A stretch of DNA of 64,000 nt from Peromyscus leucopus (taxonomy: Eukaryota > Chordata > Mammalia > Rodentia > Cricetidae), in contig NC_051063.1 of assembly GCF_004664715.2 (NCBI RefSeq), forward strand, positions 145,866,165 to 145,930,164, written 5' to 3'. The position numbers were made by a program, and so were the translations under genes. Of the stretch, positions 23,346 to 35,689 are shown piece after piece. The notes beneath the pieces are model-generated. The model saw nothing but the letters and a program-made list of their open reading frames with translations. It was not told the DNA's origin and ran no database searches. Position 1 is the first letter of the stretch; every line of letters starts with the position of its first letter.

Positions 23346-24235
23346 GTCCATATCCTGAAATCTCCTTCTCTAGTGGAAACCGGGTGGATGACTTAATTAA
23401 ATTCATTTCTGATACTTTATCTCACACATTGCAGGCTCAGTCCTATTTAAGCCCCATTTTAGATGCTTGATCCCAGTTCCAAGTTGTGTTTTTTTATTTC
23501 TGAACAACTGGCTATAAACCATGGGTTACCAAAGCATCCTTACAAGTTTCACTGATTTGCTGGAGCAGCCCACCAAATTAAGGGGGTACTTTCTTTTTGT
23601 TTACCTGTTGTACATGTGAATATTTTTTTTTATCTGAAAAGCTTTGGATCAAGTATTTCAGATTTTAGAATTTTAATGATATAATACTTGTATGAATGTA
23701 AGGCAATATCTTAGGGACCATTCTGTACGTAGAAGTCAGTTATGTTTGATACATAATCTTATGTACATAGTGGGAGGGTAATTTTATACAATTTTGAGTA
23801 TATCAGTGTTATTACTTCAACCTGTTATATGAAGACTAGGTATGGAATTTTCTGCTTCTGGAGTCATGTCAGTGCTCAAGATTTCCTGATTTTGAATATT
23901 TGAATTGGGTGTGAGTCTGTGATGGGTGTTATGAAGAATATTGCAGGGGATACAGATGAACTGCCAGAGAAAGGAGATGCAGAGAGCAAGGTATGTGGAT
24001 AGGCATGGGAGCTCTCTGGACATGCTGTCCTCCAGACCCCCATGTATCCAGCAGCCTGTCCTTTGGGTTTTTAGAGGGTTTCATTACTTAGGTATGATTT
24101 ATTACATCTTTGGTGATATTTTGTCATGATTTGGTCTTGTTTGGGGGACCAGTCACATCTGGAAGCTATCTAAGAACTCCCCCCAGTCGCCAGCCATCTC
24201 ATTATCATAAAAAAATCATTATCATCACTCTAGCT
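23346..24235. other. Unique intron, nothing recognised
   Basis: No repeat or gene that I can support in this stretch. Confidence 0.4.
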
Positions 24236-24465
24236 TAGTGGTTCTCAACCTTCCTAATGCTGTGACACTTTAATACAGTTCCTCATGTTGTGGTGACCCC
24301 TAACCATAACATTATTTTTGTTTCTACTTCATAACTGTAATTTTGCTATTGTTATGAGTCACAATGTCAATATCTGATATGCAGGATATCTGATATGCGA
24401 TCCCCGTGAAAGGGTCATTTGGACCCCCCCCCCCAAAGTGTTGCAGCCACAGGTTGAGAACCACA
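24236..24465. mobile_element. hAT-Charlie MITE (MER5-like, rodent form)
   Basis: The ends are inverted: tagtggttctcaaccttc at the left and ggttgagaaccaca at the right. The body contains 'cataactgtaattttgct' and 'aatatctgatatgcagga', standard for the abundant rodent MER5-type element. The word ctctag flanks both sides (24228-24233 and 24467-24472), the visible core of an 8-bp target duplication. Confidence 0.85.
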
Positions 24466-24704
24466 GCTCTAGAGATTCCAAGAAGTGAAACACTGGGCTA
24501 AGTGTCAGGAACAAAGAACAGAGATCATATTTATTTCTTAGTATATCACAGCGTCACTCTTAGTCATGTTATTAGCCTATATTGTCTTAGCCAATTGTAG
24601 AGCTTAACCGTTTTCACCTGTTTACTCAGCTAAGGTGTTAACTGTTCGACATGCCGGTTCACACGGCAGTCAGAATTGTCCCTGGATGTCCACCCGGCTT
24701 CACC

Positions 24705-25115
24705 ACTCTTCTAGTTGTGTAACTTTAGAAATTGCTTCTTTATTATGTCATTTCCTCTTGAGGATAAAGATAGGACACTGATGACTTTTTTGGCCTTTTA
24801 TCAGTTAATATATGCCAAGTCATTAGAGTACTCTTTCATCGTTAACACTTACTGTGTTGCAGTGTTGTGTTAGGCCTTCCCTGAACGTCTTCTCTGTAAT
24901 TTCAGTTCCTTCCCTCGGACAGTTCTTCCTTTCCTGCTATCTTTATTAATAGTTTTCCGTTAACCTACCGCATTTATTTGTTATCTGTCTTGTGTTAAGT
25001 TCTTTCTTACTAGGATTTAAATCCTTTGAGGTGAGAAATAAAGGTAGGGAGATATTCTTAGAACTTAGAAAATGTGTGGAATATATTAGAATCTCAATAA
25101 GTATATTCTGAATGT
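24705..25115 (+). repeat. MIR fragment then L2 3'-end relic, sense
   Basis: Bases 24705-24790 resemble MIR (cttctagttgtgtaacttta and 'tcatttcctcttgaggataa'). Bases 24865-25115 resemble the L2 3' end (aggatttaaatcctttgagg and 'tcaataagtatattctgaat'). Both are old mammalian insertions. Confidence 0.55.
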
Positions 25116-25200
25116 TTTGAATTATGTGCTAGACGTTGACTAGCTGCTGAAGATATAAAAATGAGCAGTGTACATAGATCTTTTAAAATGCCTATTAGTA

Positions 25201-25367
25201 GCCAGGCGGTGGTGGCAAGCACACGCCTTTAATCCCAGCACTCCAGAGGCAGAGGCAGAGGCAGAGGCAGGTGGATCTTTGTGAATTCGAGGCCAGCCTG
25301 GTCTACAAAAGTGAGTTCCAGGACAACCAGGAGACTGTTACAGAGAACTTCCCTCTCCCCCAAAAAA
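25201..25367 (+). repeat. B1 SINE, sense, with a GGCAGA expansion
   Basis: It starts gccaggcggtggtggcaagc. The usual 'gaggcagaggcag' box is expanded to four units (gaggcagaggcagaggcag), and the body continues 'tggtctacaaaagtgagttc'. Confidence 0.93.
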
Positions 25368-27983
25368 TTGAAAATAAATGCATATCAGCATAATAGAAGA
25401 GGTTTATACTCGCAAAACTGTAATATTTTTATTTGTTTGAAGTGGTGATAATTGTGACAGTTTCCTGAGGATGGCCTTGATGATGGTGTGATTTAACTGA
25501 ACATTTATTTGATCCCTATAGAAGACAGAGGGGATGGTCATTTCTTTCCTGTGAGAGGTAAAAGTGTAAAGTTACTGGGGTTGATAGTTTAGGCAGTGTG
25601 AGTAGTCCCAGTTAGGGGCAATTTAGATAAATGGACAGTAGAGGAAATAGGGCCAGCAGCTACAGAGGTGCAGGCTGTCTTAGTTTCAGCTAGGTGAGGC
25701 AGTGAGTTTGGGGGTCGGTTAGATAATTGATAACGTCTACAGCACTAAGTTAATGTCTGAAGTTAGACCGTTATGAAAGAAGTATGAAAACTTGATTCTT
25801 AATACCGCCTTTTGAAAAGTATTTGAGAAGATGATCAAAACATGGTAACAGTTTATAAAATTGAGCAAATTTTTGTAGAAGTATATTTACCGTGATCTAT
25901 TAAATTTCCATTTAATCAGTTATTTACCTTGAAAGAAGCTGGTAAACCTTTATCTCCACTATGACACACAAAGCAAATACTAATTTTTTTCTGTATTTTC
26001 ATAAATTAGATTAAAAGCCCAAAGTTTCATTTTAAAACAAGCTTCTTAATACCTTTGCCAAGAAAAAGAGGCTTCTTTGTGTATCTTTTAATGGCTGAAG
26101 TGTTTAATATTTAATTTGCTAATGTAAAAAGAGTATTTGGCAGTTTGTGTTGATTCCTTTAAAGGATGTGTGCTTTTCAAAATAGAAACAAAAATCATGA
26201 CCTCACAACAATTAAAACTGCCGGCTTAGATTCTTAACACCTGATTTCTGCAGAGACATATTCCATTTTCATTAGATAAAGTAGATTTGCTTGGGGGTTA
26301 GTTGAATTACCTAAGCATGCATTTCTGTATCATTGTGTTAACACAACTGTATGACTTAACCATTTTTCCCTTTTTACTCAAATGGCCTGCTAATGTCTCC
26401 AGGCAAGAATGTCAGGACCAGGATGTTCTTTATGCATGTGATACATTGGGTAGTTTTCTTAATTGAGCTGAATTGTTGAAAGTGATGTTTTCTGTTCATT
26501 TTTTCCCTTGTATATTCATTACCTTATTTTTTTCTTATTTCATAGAAGGTAGCTGGTGAAAGTATAGGTATACATCTTGTATTGGAGCATAGACACATAT
26601 TAGGATGATGCAAATCACTGCCTCTAGTGCGTTTTCCTTTTAAACACAATACAACATTTGAACTCTTTTAAACTAGTTTGTTTTTTTTGTTGCAGTTAAT
26701 GAATTCAATAGGCTGTATACACAGTGCAGTTAATATAAGGATGCCATATGATATAGAGAATAGGAAAATAGGTTGTAGGAATTCAGTTTTGAATCACATA
26801 CTGCAAGTATTACTGAGCATTTAGGCAATATTTCCTGAAAAAAAAAAAAGGGTGTGACGTGACACATACTTTATTGGCTGGCATTTTATTAGCTAAGTAA
26901 AACAAATGCCTTTTGCCAACTGAACTTTGCATCATTTAGCAAGTATTTTTGAAGTTATCTACCAAGAATGGTATTGAGTATTAGAATTTTGTAATAATAA
27001 AACGTGTTTAATTTTCTAAGAGTCAAGAATAATAACCCAGCTCCTTACTTTTTCCTTTATTCTTTCTTAAGGAATTTCATCTTGTGGAAAAGGAACAAAG
27101 AAGAATTTTCTACAAGGATCAAATGTAAGAGTACTTGATGTCTAGTAAGATATTTTTCCTTTTACCATATTATGAAATGTAACCATAGTGAAGTGTTTTA
27201 CTAAAAATCAAGCTATTTTTGTGACCTTGGATGGCAGTAATTTTAGAGTTTATCTTGGGAGATTAGTTTAGATTTATTGAGGAAATTTGTAAGGTCTCAT
27301 TGAAATGTGTAATATTGAACATATTGTCAAGTTTTCTTGTGTTTTATCTGGCCTTCATAAGATAACCTTGAACTTTTCATCTCATGTATTCCATGTAAAA
27401 TGTTAATTAATATATTAATTTTCATTTGACAATACCGGTCTTAAGTAGAACATCCTGGTTTCCTGTGATAATAAATAGGAAAAGGAAAAAAAAATAGGAT
27501 TAGAGGACATGAATTAAATAATCTAAGGAAAGATTTTCAAGTAAAAAGTCAAAGGAAGTCTATTTGTGCCTCAGAAGAAGTGAAGGTCAGAGAGAAAAAG
27601 AGAACACTTTTAGGGGCTGTTTAGAAGATTGAGTGTTTTGTGTGGCTTTAAGTTATCTTCATGAGCTCATGTTTACAAAGGTATGGATTTAGTTATTTTG
27701 ATGGCATTGGTCTAGTCTAGTGCTTAGAATAAGCTAGTAAGATGTGTGTTCCTTAGATATTTTCATGAGTAAAACCTCATCTGAATTTCACTTTTTATTT
27801 ATGACAGAAGAAGCATAAATTATATTAATACTAGATAGTTTAAAATTAAGTAAATTTGAAACATTTAATAGGGATTGAACCTGATAGTCACATTAGTAAA
27901 ATCTTGGGGAAAGTTTGTTCATTGTTGTTAATTTTTTTGCTCTTTTTTTTCCTTGTCATTTCAAGGACACTTTTGCTGCTGGA
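25368..27983. other. Repeat-free intron block of 2.6 kb
   Basis: No SINE, LINE, LTR or microsatellite is visible apart from short A-runs (26839-26850). In a window this dense in insertions, it is the longest such block together with 12461-15100. It could hold conserved regulatory elements, but nothing in the sequence proves function. Confidence 0.45.
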
Positions 27984-28083
27984 CATAGTGGCATACCTTA
28001 ATTCTACCAGTAGAGAAACAGGGGCAAAAGAATCAGGAGATCCCTACCAGTATTGTCTACATAATGAGACTCTGTCTTAAAGA
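27984..28083 (+). repeat. B1-like SINE remnant, sense
   Basis: 'tggacatagtggcatacctt', 'gagaaacaggggc' and 'tgagactctgtcttaaag' show a decayed 7SL-type monomer. Confidence 0.6.
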
Positions 28084-28795
28084 GAATAGTTTTGCTGTTT
28101 AACAAAAGCTTTTTTTTTTTTTTAATAATCAAATGGCAGAAAGAATTGGTTTTTATGTTATAGGCATATCAGTTTCTTATGACTATATATTAATATTTAT
28201 AGCCTTATAACTTGACTGTAGAAAAGCCCATTCAGTGGTAGCTGGTGATCTAAGAAATTAGAAAGGAAATGCTTACTATTCCAACTGAAGCAAAGTGTCC
28301 TTCAGTCTAAAAGTTTCTTACATGCAGTGGGGGTGATAATAATAAAATCCAATTCTCATTTGAATATAAACCCTGGGTAGTTGTAAACCTTTGAATTTAA
28401 ATTTTCTCAGGTATTTAACATTAAGTAGAATTTAATTTTTGCAAAACAATTTTTCTAGAAATTACTATGCTGTCCTGAAAAGTATTTGGGCTGGCCCTAA
28501 GTATCTGCATTAACAAGTGAGAAAGTATTTTAAGAGCAAGTTGGTGGTAAGGATGAGAGTTTTCCTTTCTGAAACTTGCCATATGTGTATTCTGTGTCTC
28601 CTTTATGTTCCACATGAAGACTTGCTCTTTGGTAGGCATAACTTGGGAATGAAAAGCTATGTGTAAATGGGCTTTAGTTTAATTAAGGGCAATTAACATA
28701 GTCTATTTTCTAATAATCTGAGTAACATTTTGTCTATTTGTAAGTACTTAAAGTTCCCTATGGTTAGGCTCAGTTCTTGTACTTTCCTGTAGAGT
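28084..28795. other. Intron, nothing recognised
   Basis: A T-run lies at 28110-28123; otherwise featureless to me. Confidence 0.4.
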
Positions 28796-28810
28796 TTTGA
28801 GTATATTCTT

Positions 28811-28980
28811 TTTTTTTTTTTTTTTTTTTTGGTTTTTTTCGAGACAGGGTTTCTCTGTGTAGTTTTGGTGCCCGTCCTGGATCTCACTCTGTAGACCAGG
28901 CTGGCCTCGAACTCACAGAGATCCACCTGGCTCTGCCTCTCGAGTGCTGGGATTAAAGGCGTGCGCCACCACCGCCCGGC
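28811..28980 (-). repeat. Young B1 SINE, antisense
   Basis: Intact B1 with a long poly(T) and the 'tttggtgcccgtcctggatc' wording, ending accaccgcccggc. A perfect 15-base target duplication, tttgagtatattctt, lies at 28796-28810 and 28981-28995. Confidence 0.97.
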
Positions 28981-28995
28981 TTTGAGTATATTCTT

Positions 28996-30864
28996 GTACT
29001 GCTTCATAGAATAAAGTAGGATAGTAAAAGAAATGAAGTGAGTCACTAGCAATCATTGACAGTTCATTGGTGTTTCTAAAAATTGTTTTGTAGACTAATT
29101 CTGATAAATAATTTAAAGTCATGTCTTTTTAGTCATGATTAATAATTTATGGGTTTTAAATATGTTGTGTTTTAAGGAAGCATATGTAAAATCTTTGAGC
29201 GCACTATAGAGTTAGCAGGAGTGATTATTGACATAAGTGTCCAATTATCTAGCAAATTCAGGATGCTTCATTAGCCAATACTTATGACCAGCACATCTTT
29301 AGGGGTGGGGGCACTGGATTATCTGTTATTTGAAAATGATGTGTTATTTCTTTAACAGATGTAGATTCTATTACTTAATGTCTCACCTTTAAGCTTCTGT
29401 GACTTTTCAGCATTTATCTCTAAATGTCTCTAACTATAAAATGTAGAAATGAAACATATGATGGCATATAACCTGTTATTATTTACAAATTAAAATATAA
29501 AGATGCTATATTTTAATCAATTAAAGTGTTTTTAATTTCTCACCTAACCAAATCTTTTTTTTTTTTTTTGTATTTTGATACATTGAATTTTTAACCTAAA
29601 ATTTAAGAAATAAATACCTTATGAAAAGTGGTATTTTGACAGTTTAATTTTAGGCAGGACCAATACTGAACACTTCCCTTGTTCTAAACCGCTCCCCCCC
29701 CCCCAGACAGGGTTTCTCTGTGTAGCTTCTCTAACACATAGCTAGTTTGGAGATATCATAGCTAGGTCACAGACTCTGCAGGTTCTTCTGGCTATGGATG
29801 GATACTGCCCTCTGGGGTTCAAGGCTCATAGTAGAGGATAAGTTAGAGTTTGGTCCTCCTTAGTCTCACTTTCATGTGTATGATGTGTCTAGCACTGGTT
29901 CATAGTGGCCTTAGGTCATCATGATTTGTTTTACAAACCAGAATATTTGCCATGAGAACCCTGTACTCTAACCACTAATGAAAATAGCATCCCCCTTTCA
30001 GTGTTTTCTTTCTTTTTTCTACGTTTTCTGTAAATATTTTATTGATCTTATTTCTTGAATCTGTATTTTATTTGAAAAATTAAGTTATAAAATTAAATGT
30101 GTTTGTAGGATGTGCCCTCTTTTGTGTGTGTATGAAAATGACAGAAGCATTACTTTTCAAGCATATAGGAGTTGTATTCAAAATACAGCATTGTGCTTTC
30201 CTTGTGTCATGAAGTGCTGGTTAGAAGTGTCACTGTATTCATACAACAGATTCCATTCTCAGTGTGTAATCGTTCTCAATGTAATTTACAATAGAATGGA
30301 ATATTCACTTTCAGTAAACAGGAGCTTACCATAGTCTTAGTTTAGAACATGAATTTCTGCTTGGATTTAATGGTCAATATTAGTAAAAATATCCTTTTAT
30401 TGAGTGAAATTGGAAAATAATTATTCAAGAACAAAGAACCATTGGTTGTGTTATATATTATTATAGTAGGATGAATGTGTCTGAGTATATTTTGTTTATT
30501 TTTTGTAAGAGACTTTAGGACATCTTTTTTTTTTTTTCTTCTTCCCTTCTTTGTGGTATATGGTTACATTCTCTTATATAGAAGTTAGGATTAAAATTAT
30601 TTGGTATTTGTTTCTGAATATCAAAGTAGACCATGTCTCCCTTTTTAGTATGTAGTGCAGATGGTCTCTAATGTGTTAGTCTTTTATTAACTTTACGGAT
30701 GGTACAAAAGCAGATACAATTACTAAATTACATGAGGTATCTAATACTTCATTATAAAATAGGCTTTGTGTTAGGTATGGTTTTTCCCAGTTGGAGGCCA
30801 ATGTCAATGTTCTTGGGGTGTTTTAAGCTAGTCTAGGCTAGACTGTGCTCTGGTCTTCAGCAGG

Positions 30865-30865
<1 letters not shown>
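28996..30865. other. Intron with one B1 scrap
   Basis: Bases 29693-29730 hold a C-run and the B1 scrap 'gacagggtttctctgtgtag'. The rest is AT-rich with T-runs at 29558-29570 and 30525-30538 and no recognisable gene. Confidence 0.45.

Positions 30866-30911
<46 letters not shown>
30866..30911. repeat. (TG)n microsatellite
   Basis: About 22 TG units before the poly(T)-like end of an antisense B1. Confidence 0.98.
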
Positions 30912-30913
<2 letters not shown>

Positions 30914-31066
30914 TTTATTTTGTTTTTCAAAACAGGGTTTCTCTGTGTAACAGCCCTGGCTGCCCTGGAACTTACTCTGTAGACTAGGCTGACCTCAAAC
31001 TCAGAGCTCCATCTGCCTCTGCCTCCTGAGTGCCGGGATTAAAGGCGTGCGCCGCCACTGCCTAGC
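30912..31066 (-). repeat. B1 SINE, antisense
   Basis: 'caaaacagggtttctctgtg' to 'gcgtgcgccgccactgccta'. Full length with moderate divergence. Confidence 0.94.
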
Positions 31067-31261
31067 TCAGGTTAGATATATCGCTTATATTTTTTTACTT
31101 AAACTATTTCCAGTTAATGATGGACATATCAGGGTTTAGCCCTTTGTAGGTTGAGGAATGTTTGCAGTTAGAGGACCCAATATAATTGTGCATAATTGCA
31201 GTATTTTTTTTCTAATGCAAATGCTTTGGAATACATTAATAAAAGAAAGAAGTGGGACATT

Positions 31262-31380
31262 AGCTAAGAGTGGTAGCCTGTGCCCATAATCTCAGCAGTG
31301 AGGCTCAGGAAGGAAGGATGATCATGAGTTTTAGATCAGCCTTGGTTATATAGAAAGCCTGGCACTGCTCAAAACAAAAC
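31262..31380 (+). repeat. B1-type SINE remnant, sense
   Basis: 'gtggtagcctgtgcccataa', 'tttagatcagccttggttat' and 'aaagcctggcactgctcaaa' indicate an old 7SL-type copy. Confidence 0.65.
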
Positions 31381-31730
31381 AGAGTAGAACACCTCTATAC
31401 TGAAAACTACAAAGCACTATTGTAGTATGTCACTGAAAGAGGTTTAAAACAATCAGATAAATGCGATAACATACTACATTTATGAGCTGGTATGCTTAGT
31501 GTTAAAATTGTGTCACTTTCAATGCCAATAAATTCAACAGAATTCATATTAAAAAAACCCATCTGACTTTTCCCCACTGCCATACAAGCTCTCAAAAGTG
31601 GTTACTTAAAACATATAAAGAACATTTTCAGTTTCCATATTAATTGAATGATATTGTAATTTTCAGCATTTATTGATTACTTACTTACAATACTAGGCCA
31701 AATATGAATCTACTGGCTAACCGTATATAT

Positions 31731-31761
31731 GCGCGCGCGCACACACACACACAGACACACA

Positions 31762-31804
<43 letters not shown>
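31731..31804. repeat. Compound (GC)n(AC)n microsatellite
   Basis: Five GC units (31731-31740) pass into an AC run with single interruptions, ending at 31804. It is the second GC-to-AC junction in the window. Confidence 0.97.
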
Positions 31805-31809
<5 letters not shown>

Positions 31810-31854
31810 CTTAGTCTCTGTAAGTCTATGAGTATTATTACTATTCTGAAGATT

Positions 31855-32165
31855 TGCCAGATTTAAATACAGGTTTCTTAACAGCAGAACCTGTCCTATT
31901 AACCACTACCATATGCCTCACATCTTATAATATTTGAAACAAACAAAACTGAGAATGACTGAGAAACTATTCCTAGAATTTTTTGTAAGGGGCTATGTGC
32001 TTTAATCTTCTTTCTTATTACATTAACATTCCCATGGCCAGAGAATTATACAGTACCTACTTCATTTTTAACAGTGAAAAAACTGACTGGATGATTAAAT
32101 GACTTAATAAAGATCATTAATACCTAGTTATCAGTAGAGCTAGGATTTAACATTGGCTCTGTACA
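31855..32165 (-). repeat. MIR fragments, antisense
   Basis: Bases 31855-31925 (gatttaaatacaggtttctt, 'attaaccactaccatatgcc') and 32060-32165 (gatgattaaatgacttaat, 'gtagagctaggatttaaca') follow antisense MIR wording. Confidence 0.55.
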
Positions 32166-32193
32166 TTTGCTTTTGTACTACTTTAAGGACTTT

Positions 32194-32402
32194 GGGGCTG
32201 GAGAGATGGCTCAGTGGTTAAAGAGCACATACCACTTTTCCAGAGGATCTGGGTTTGATTTCCAGCACCTTCACCATAGCTCACAGCTGTCTGAACTCCT
32301 GTTCCAGGAGATCTGCCACCCCTTCTGGCTTCCACAGGTACTGAGTACACATGTGAACAGACATACATGCAGGCAAAGCATCCACACAATAAATAAATAA
32401 GC
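32194..32402 (+). repeat. B2 SINE, sense
   Basis: It starts ggggctggagagatggctca with 'gtggttaaagagcacatacc' and ends in a tail with aataaataaataa. Confidence 0.95.
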
Positions 32403-32424
32403 CCATTAAATAGATAAACCTGAA

Positions 32425-32540
32425 CTCTAACTGGGTGAGGTGGAACATACCTTTAATCCCTATGCTCAGGAGGTCTACATAGGAGTTGAAGGCCAGCCAG
32501 GGGCTCAGAGTAAGACACTGTCTGAAAAACAGACCAAAAA
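32425..32540 (+). repeat. Old B1-type SINE, sense
   Basis: 'aactgggtgaggtggaacat', 'cctttaatccctatgctca' and 'gacactgtctgaaaaac' show a diverged B1 just after the B2. Confidence 0.75.
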
Positions 32541-33035
32541 ACTGTCTTGGCTGAACTTTTTTCCTTATGGAACATGATTAGATTTAAAAATTCTTCATGT
32601 CATATTATAGTCTTGTTCTTAAAAATGTAATATTTAAAATTATAAAGAATAAACAGCTGATTAAATGGAAGTATAGTTAGGAGTAAATTGGTAGCATTTA
32701 AAAAATAAGATTACATCTTGATCTTGCTGAGTTCTTAGGTCTTGAAACATTTCCTCCTTCATTTTAAGACTACACATGAAAACCAAGGGGGATGAGATCA
32801 CACAGTACAATGCACCTACCTGAGCACTGTTAGTGTCAGGGTTCAAGATTTAGAGCTTAGCAGTGCTTACTTTTGCCTACTAAATACCAGTTATAGTTGG
32901 TTAAGCTTAGTTTACCCATCTAGCCTCTTCAGGATCTGGTTTTGGAATAATCCCTTCAGTAAATTCTTTGCAGAGATACTTACTTTTATGTAGAGGGTTT
33001 TATTTTTTATTTTTACTTTTTTATTTAAATTACCT
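32541..33035. other. Intron, nothing recognised
   Basis: No repeat or coding signal that I can support. Confidence 0.4.
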
Positions 33036-33039
33036 ATTG

Positions 33040-33400
33040 TCTTAGAACTTTTCTATTGCTTTGGAGAGACAGCATGACCAAGGCAGCTTATAAAAGAAAG
33101 CATTTAATTCACAGAGTGAGCCTGTGCAAGGCTTGCATACTGCAGGAGTAGTTGGGAGAGAGGGGGAAAAAGAGAAAGAATATGAGAATGAATAAATCAC
33201 ACTCAAAGACATGTTTGAATATACCAGTAAAACCTCGCTGAAATTAGTACTGGATTCTGGTTGGCTGGCCAGATGTGAGAGAACTGTAAAATAGTTTCTA
33301 AGGCACTTAACCAGGATCTCAGAAGCAGTAAGTGGCTACAAGTAAGTGGTCAACAAGGTTGCCATTATACTGCTGTCTCCCAACAGTCCTGAGGTTGAGT
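33040..33400. repeat. URR1-like rodent DNA-transposon remnant
   Basis: 'tctattgctttggagagaca' and 'gcatgaccaaggcagcttat' match the start of the rodent repeat family also seen at 50583. The later part is diverged and ends near 'ctgctgtctcccaac'. Confidence 0.6.
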
Positions 33401-33449
33401 TCAGCAGTGTTTACTTGAGTCCTTATTTTAAAATACTCTTACAGTCTTC

Positions 33450-33472
33450 CTTTTAAAAAAGATTTATTTTTA

Positions 33473-33523
<51 letters not shown>

Positions 33524-33682
33524 TGTCTGTCTGTCTGTCTGAAAATGTAGGTCACTGTGTGTTCTTTCCCACAAAGGCTAGTAGTGGATGACATTGTAAG
33601 CTACCAAGCATGGGTACTGGCAACCAAATTTGAGTTCTCAGAAGAACAATAAACACTCAACAGTTGAACCATCTCTTCACCC
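33450..33682 (-). repeat. B2/B3-class SINE, antisense, carrying (TG)n(TCTG)n
   Basis: It opens with 'aaaaaagatttatttttat', holds a TG run then TCTG units (33476-33541) and ends 'gttgaaccatctcttcaccc'. The microsatellite grew from the SINE tail. Confidence 0.8.
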
Positions 33683-33774
33683 TCCTTACCCTCCTTTTAT
33701 AAACACTGCTTTACTGAGTACTTTTAGGTTATCGGAAGTCTGCTTTGTGTAGAACTGCATAGGAAGCTCTCATT

Positions 33775-34362
33775 AAAAACATTTTTTAGTTGTTGAGACT
33801 ATAGTATAATTACAGCATTTCTCCCTTCCTTTTCCTCTGTCCAAACCCTTCTATATACTCCTCTTTCAGTTCATAGGCTCCTTTTTTCATTAATTGTTCA
33901 CACCCATTCTAGAATACTTAAGTACAGCCGGTTCCATCTGTCTGTTACTTACATGCATATTTTCAGGGCTGATCATTTAGTGTTAGATAACCAATTGATG
34001 TGCTCTTCCCCTGGAAGTTTTTTTTTTCCAGGTCCCAGCTTTCCTTAGTTGCCTGTAGGGTTGAGACTTCCTGGGCTCTCATCCATTAGTGTAGTCTATT
34101 GTCCTTGTTCCGCTCTTGTTTAGGCAGTCATATTGGTGAGACTTTATGGTGGAGTGTCTGATACCCCTAGGAGACACAATCTTACAGCAAAATTCCTGTT
34201 CCTCTGGCTCTTACAGTCTCTCTGCATACTCTTCCCAAATGATTCTTGAGCCTTCCGTGCAGGAGTTGTAATGTAAATGTGTCCTTGGGACTGGGCTCCA
34301 CAACTCCACATTTTGGTTGGTTATGGTTTTCTGTAATGGTCTCAGTCTGTTGCAAAGAGAAG
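33775..34362 (-). mobile_element. 5'-truncated rodent L1 (3' UTR only), antisense
   Basis: 'atattttcagggctgatcat', 'ttggtgagactttatggtgg', 'cctaggagacacaatcttac' and 'tgggctccacaactccacat' are rodent Lx-type L1 3'-UTR words in antisense. A 15-base target duplication, taggaagctctcatt, flanks it at 33760-33774 and 34363-34377. Confidence 0.88.
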
Positions 34363-34377
34363 TAGGAAGCTCTCATT

Positions 34378-35315
34378 TTAATGACTTACCTATGTGTTCA
34401 TTATATGGTCTATATTTATTTACAAGGAATATCTCTAGCCTTATCCACCCTTTGATATGTTGACTTAAAAGTCTTATCAGTACACAATATATCATTAATA
34501 CAGCATTTTCATGGTTTAAATTAAAATTACTGGATGAAGTGACAGAGAAAAGAATATGATTTGTTATGAAAAATAAAAAAGGGCCTAGCAAACATTGTTG
34601 AAATATCTGTTACGTCCTTCTCCTTCTGGAAACAAATGAATAACCAGTGTTACATTTGCTTGTAGGTGTCAGTTTTTTTTTTTTTCTTCCTACAAGTGTA
34701 ATAGAGAGAGGCTAGTCAATAAAAAAAAAAAATAAAAGAAATAAATGAGGATTTTTATTATCTCTTTATAATGAGAGCATTGTTAAAGTGCTTCCAAGGA
34801 TGGCTCAGAGTTTCTCCATCTTTGTCAGGTTTTTTGCATGTGTGTTGTTCTACTGTCTGTTCTAAATTTGTTTTGCTATTCACTACCAGCATAATCCTAA
34901 GCAATGTGTAGTTGACCTAGAACTCGTTTATGTCCAAGGGGGAGGGAGACAAACAACCAATAATTAATCCTCAACTTCTTTACTTGGGATTTATTCTAAA
35001 GATCCTATTTTAAATTCTGATTCTTCTCTTTATGTAGTTGCAATCAAAGAAATAGGAATTGTCTTACAAATATCAGCAGTATTTATTTTATAATTATATA
35101 TGCATTGAACAAAATTCATATTTTAAAAAGCATAGTGACTGTTTCTTCATAACCAGCAATTCATAAAACTATAAAGAATCCTGCTAATATTATGATGCTT
35201 ATGAGTGGTTAAATGTAGTATGTTTAGTAGAGGTTATAATTTTCAGATTACATATTTTGTTTAGAAAGTACCTTATACATGCTAGAATTTTAAATACTAA
35301 AAATACAGAGTACTT
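34378..35315. other. AT-rich intron, nothing recognised
   Basis: Homopolymers occur at 34672-34685 (T) and 34720-34731 (A). No gene or named repeat. Confidence 0.4.
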
Positions 35316-35319
35316 TATA

Positions 35320-35460
35320 AGTGCCTAGCACTTGGTTTGATGCTTACCAATGTGACCAATATGATACAAAGGACATTGTTATTCTTATACCTAGGCTTGG
35401 AGAAGTCAAGGACATTTCCAAGGTCACACAAAAACAGAGCCAGGATAAAACGAATGCTAG
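35320..35460 (-). repeat. MIR relic, antisense
   Basis: 'cctaggcttggagaagtcaa', 'tttccaaggtcacacaaaaa' and 'agagccaggataaaacgaat' follow antisense MIR. Confidence 0.65.
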
Positions 35461-35689
35461 ATTTTATTACATTTAAAATAAAGTCCCTATCTCATGACAT
35501 CTGACCTCTGCTTCCCTTTACACTGTAAGTTTTTCCTACAGATGCCACATGATAAATCTATCCCAGTTCCTTGGTGTTTTATGTAATAAAAGAGGGTGAA
35601 AAGAATATTATTAGGATAATTAACAAAAGCATACTTGATGAGGACATGCTTCACATGTTCTTTTAAGATGTCCATGAATTTTAATTGTT

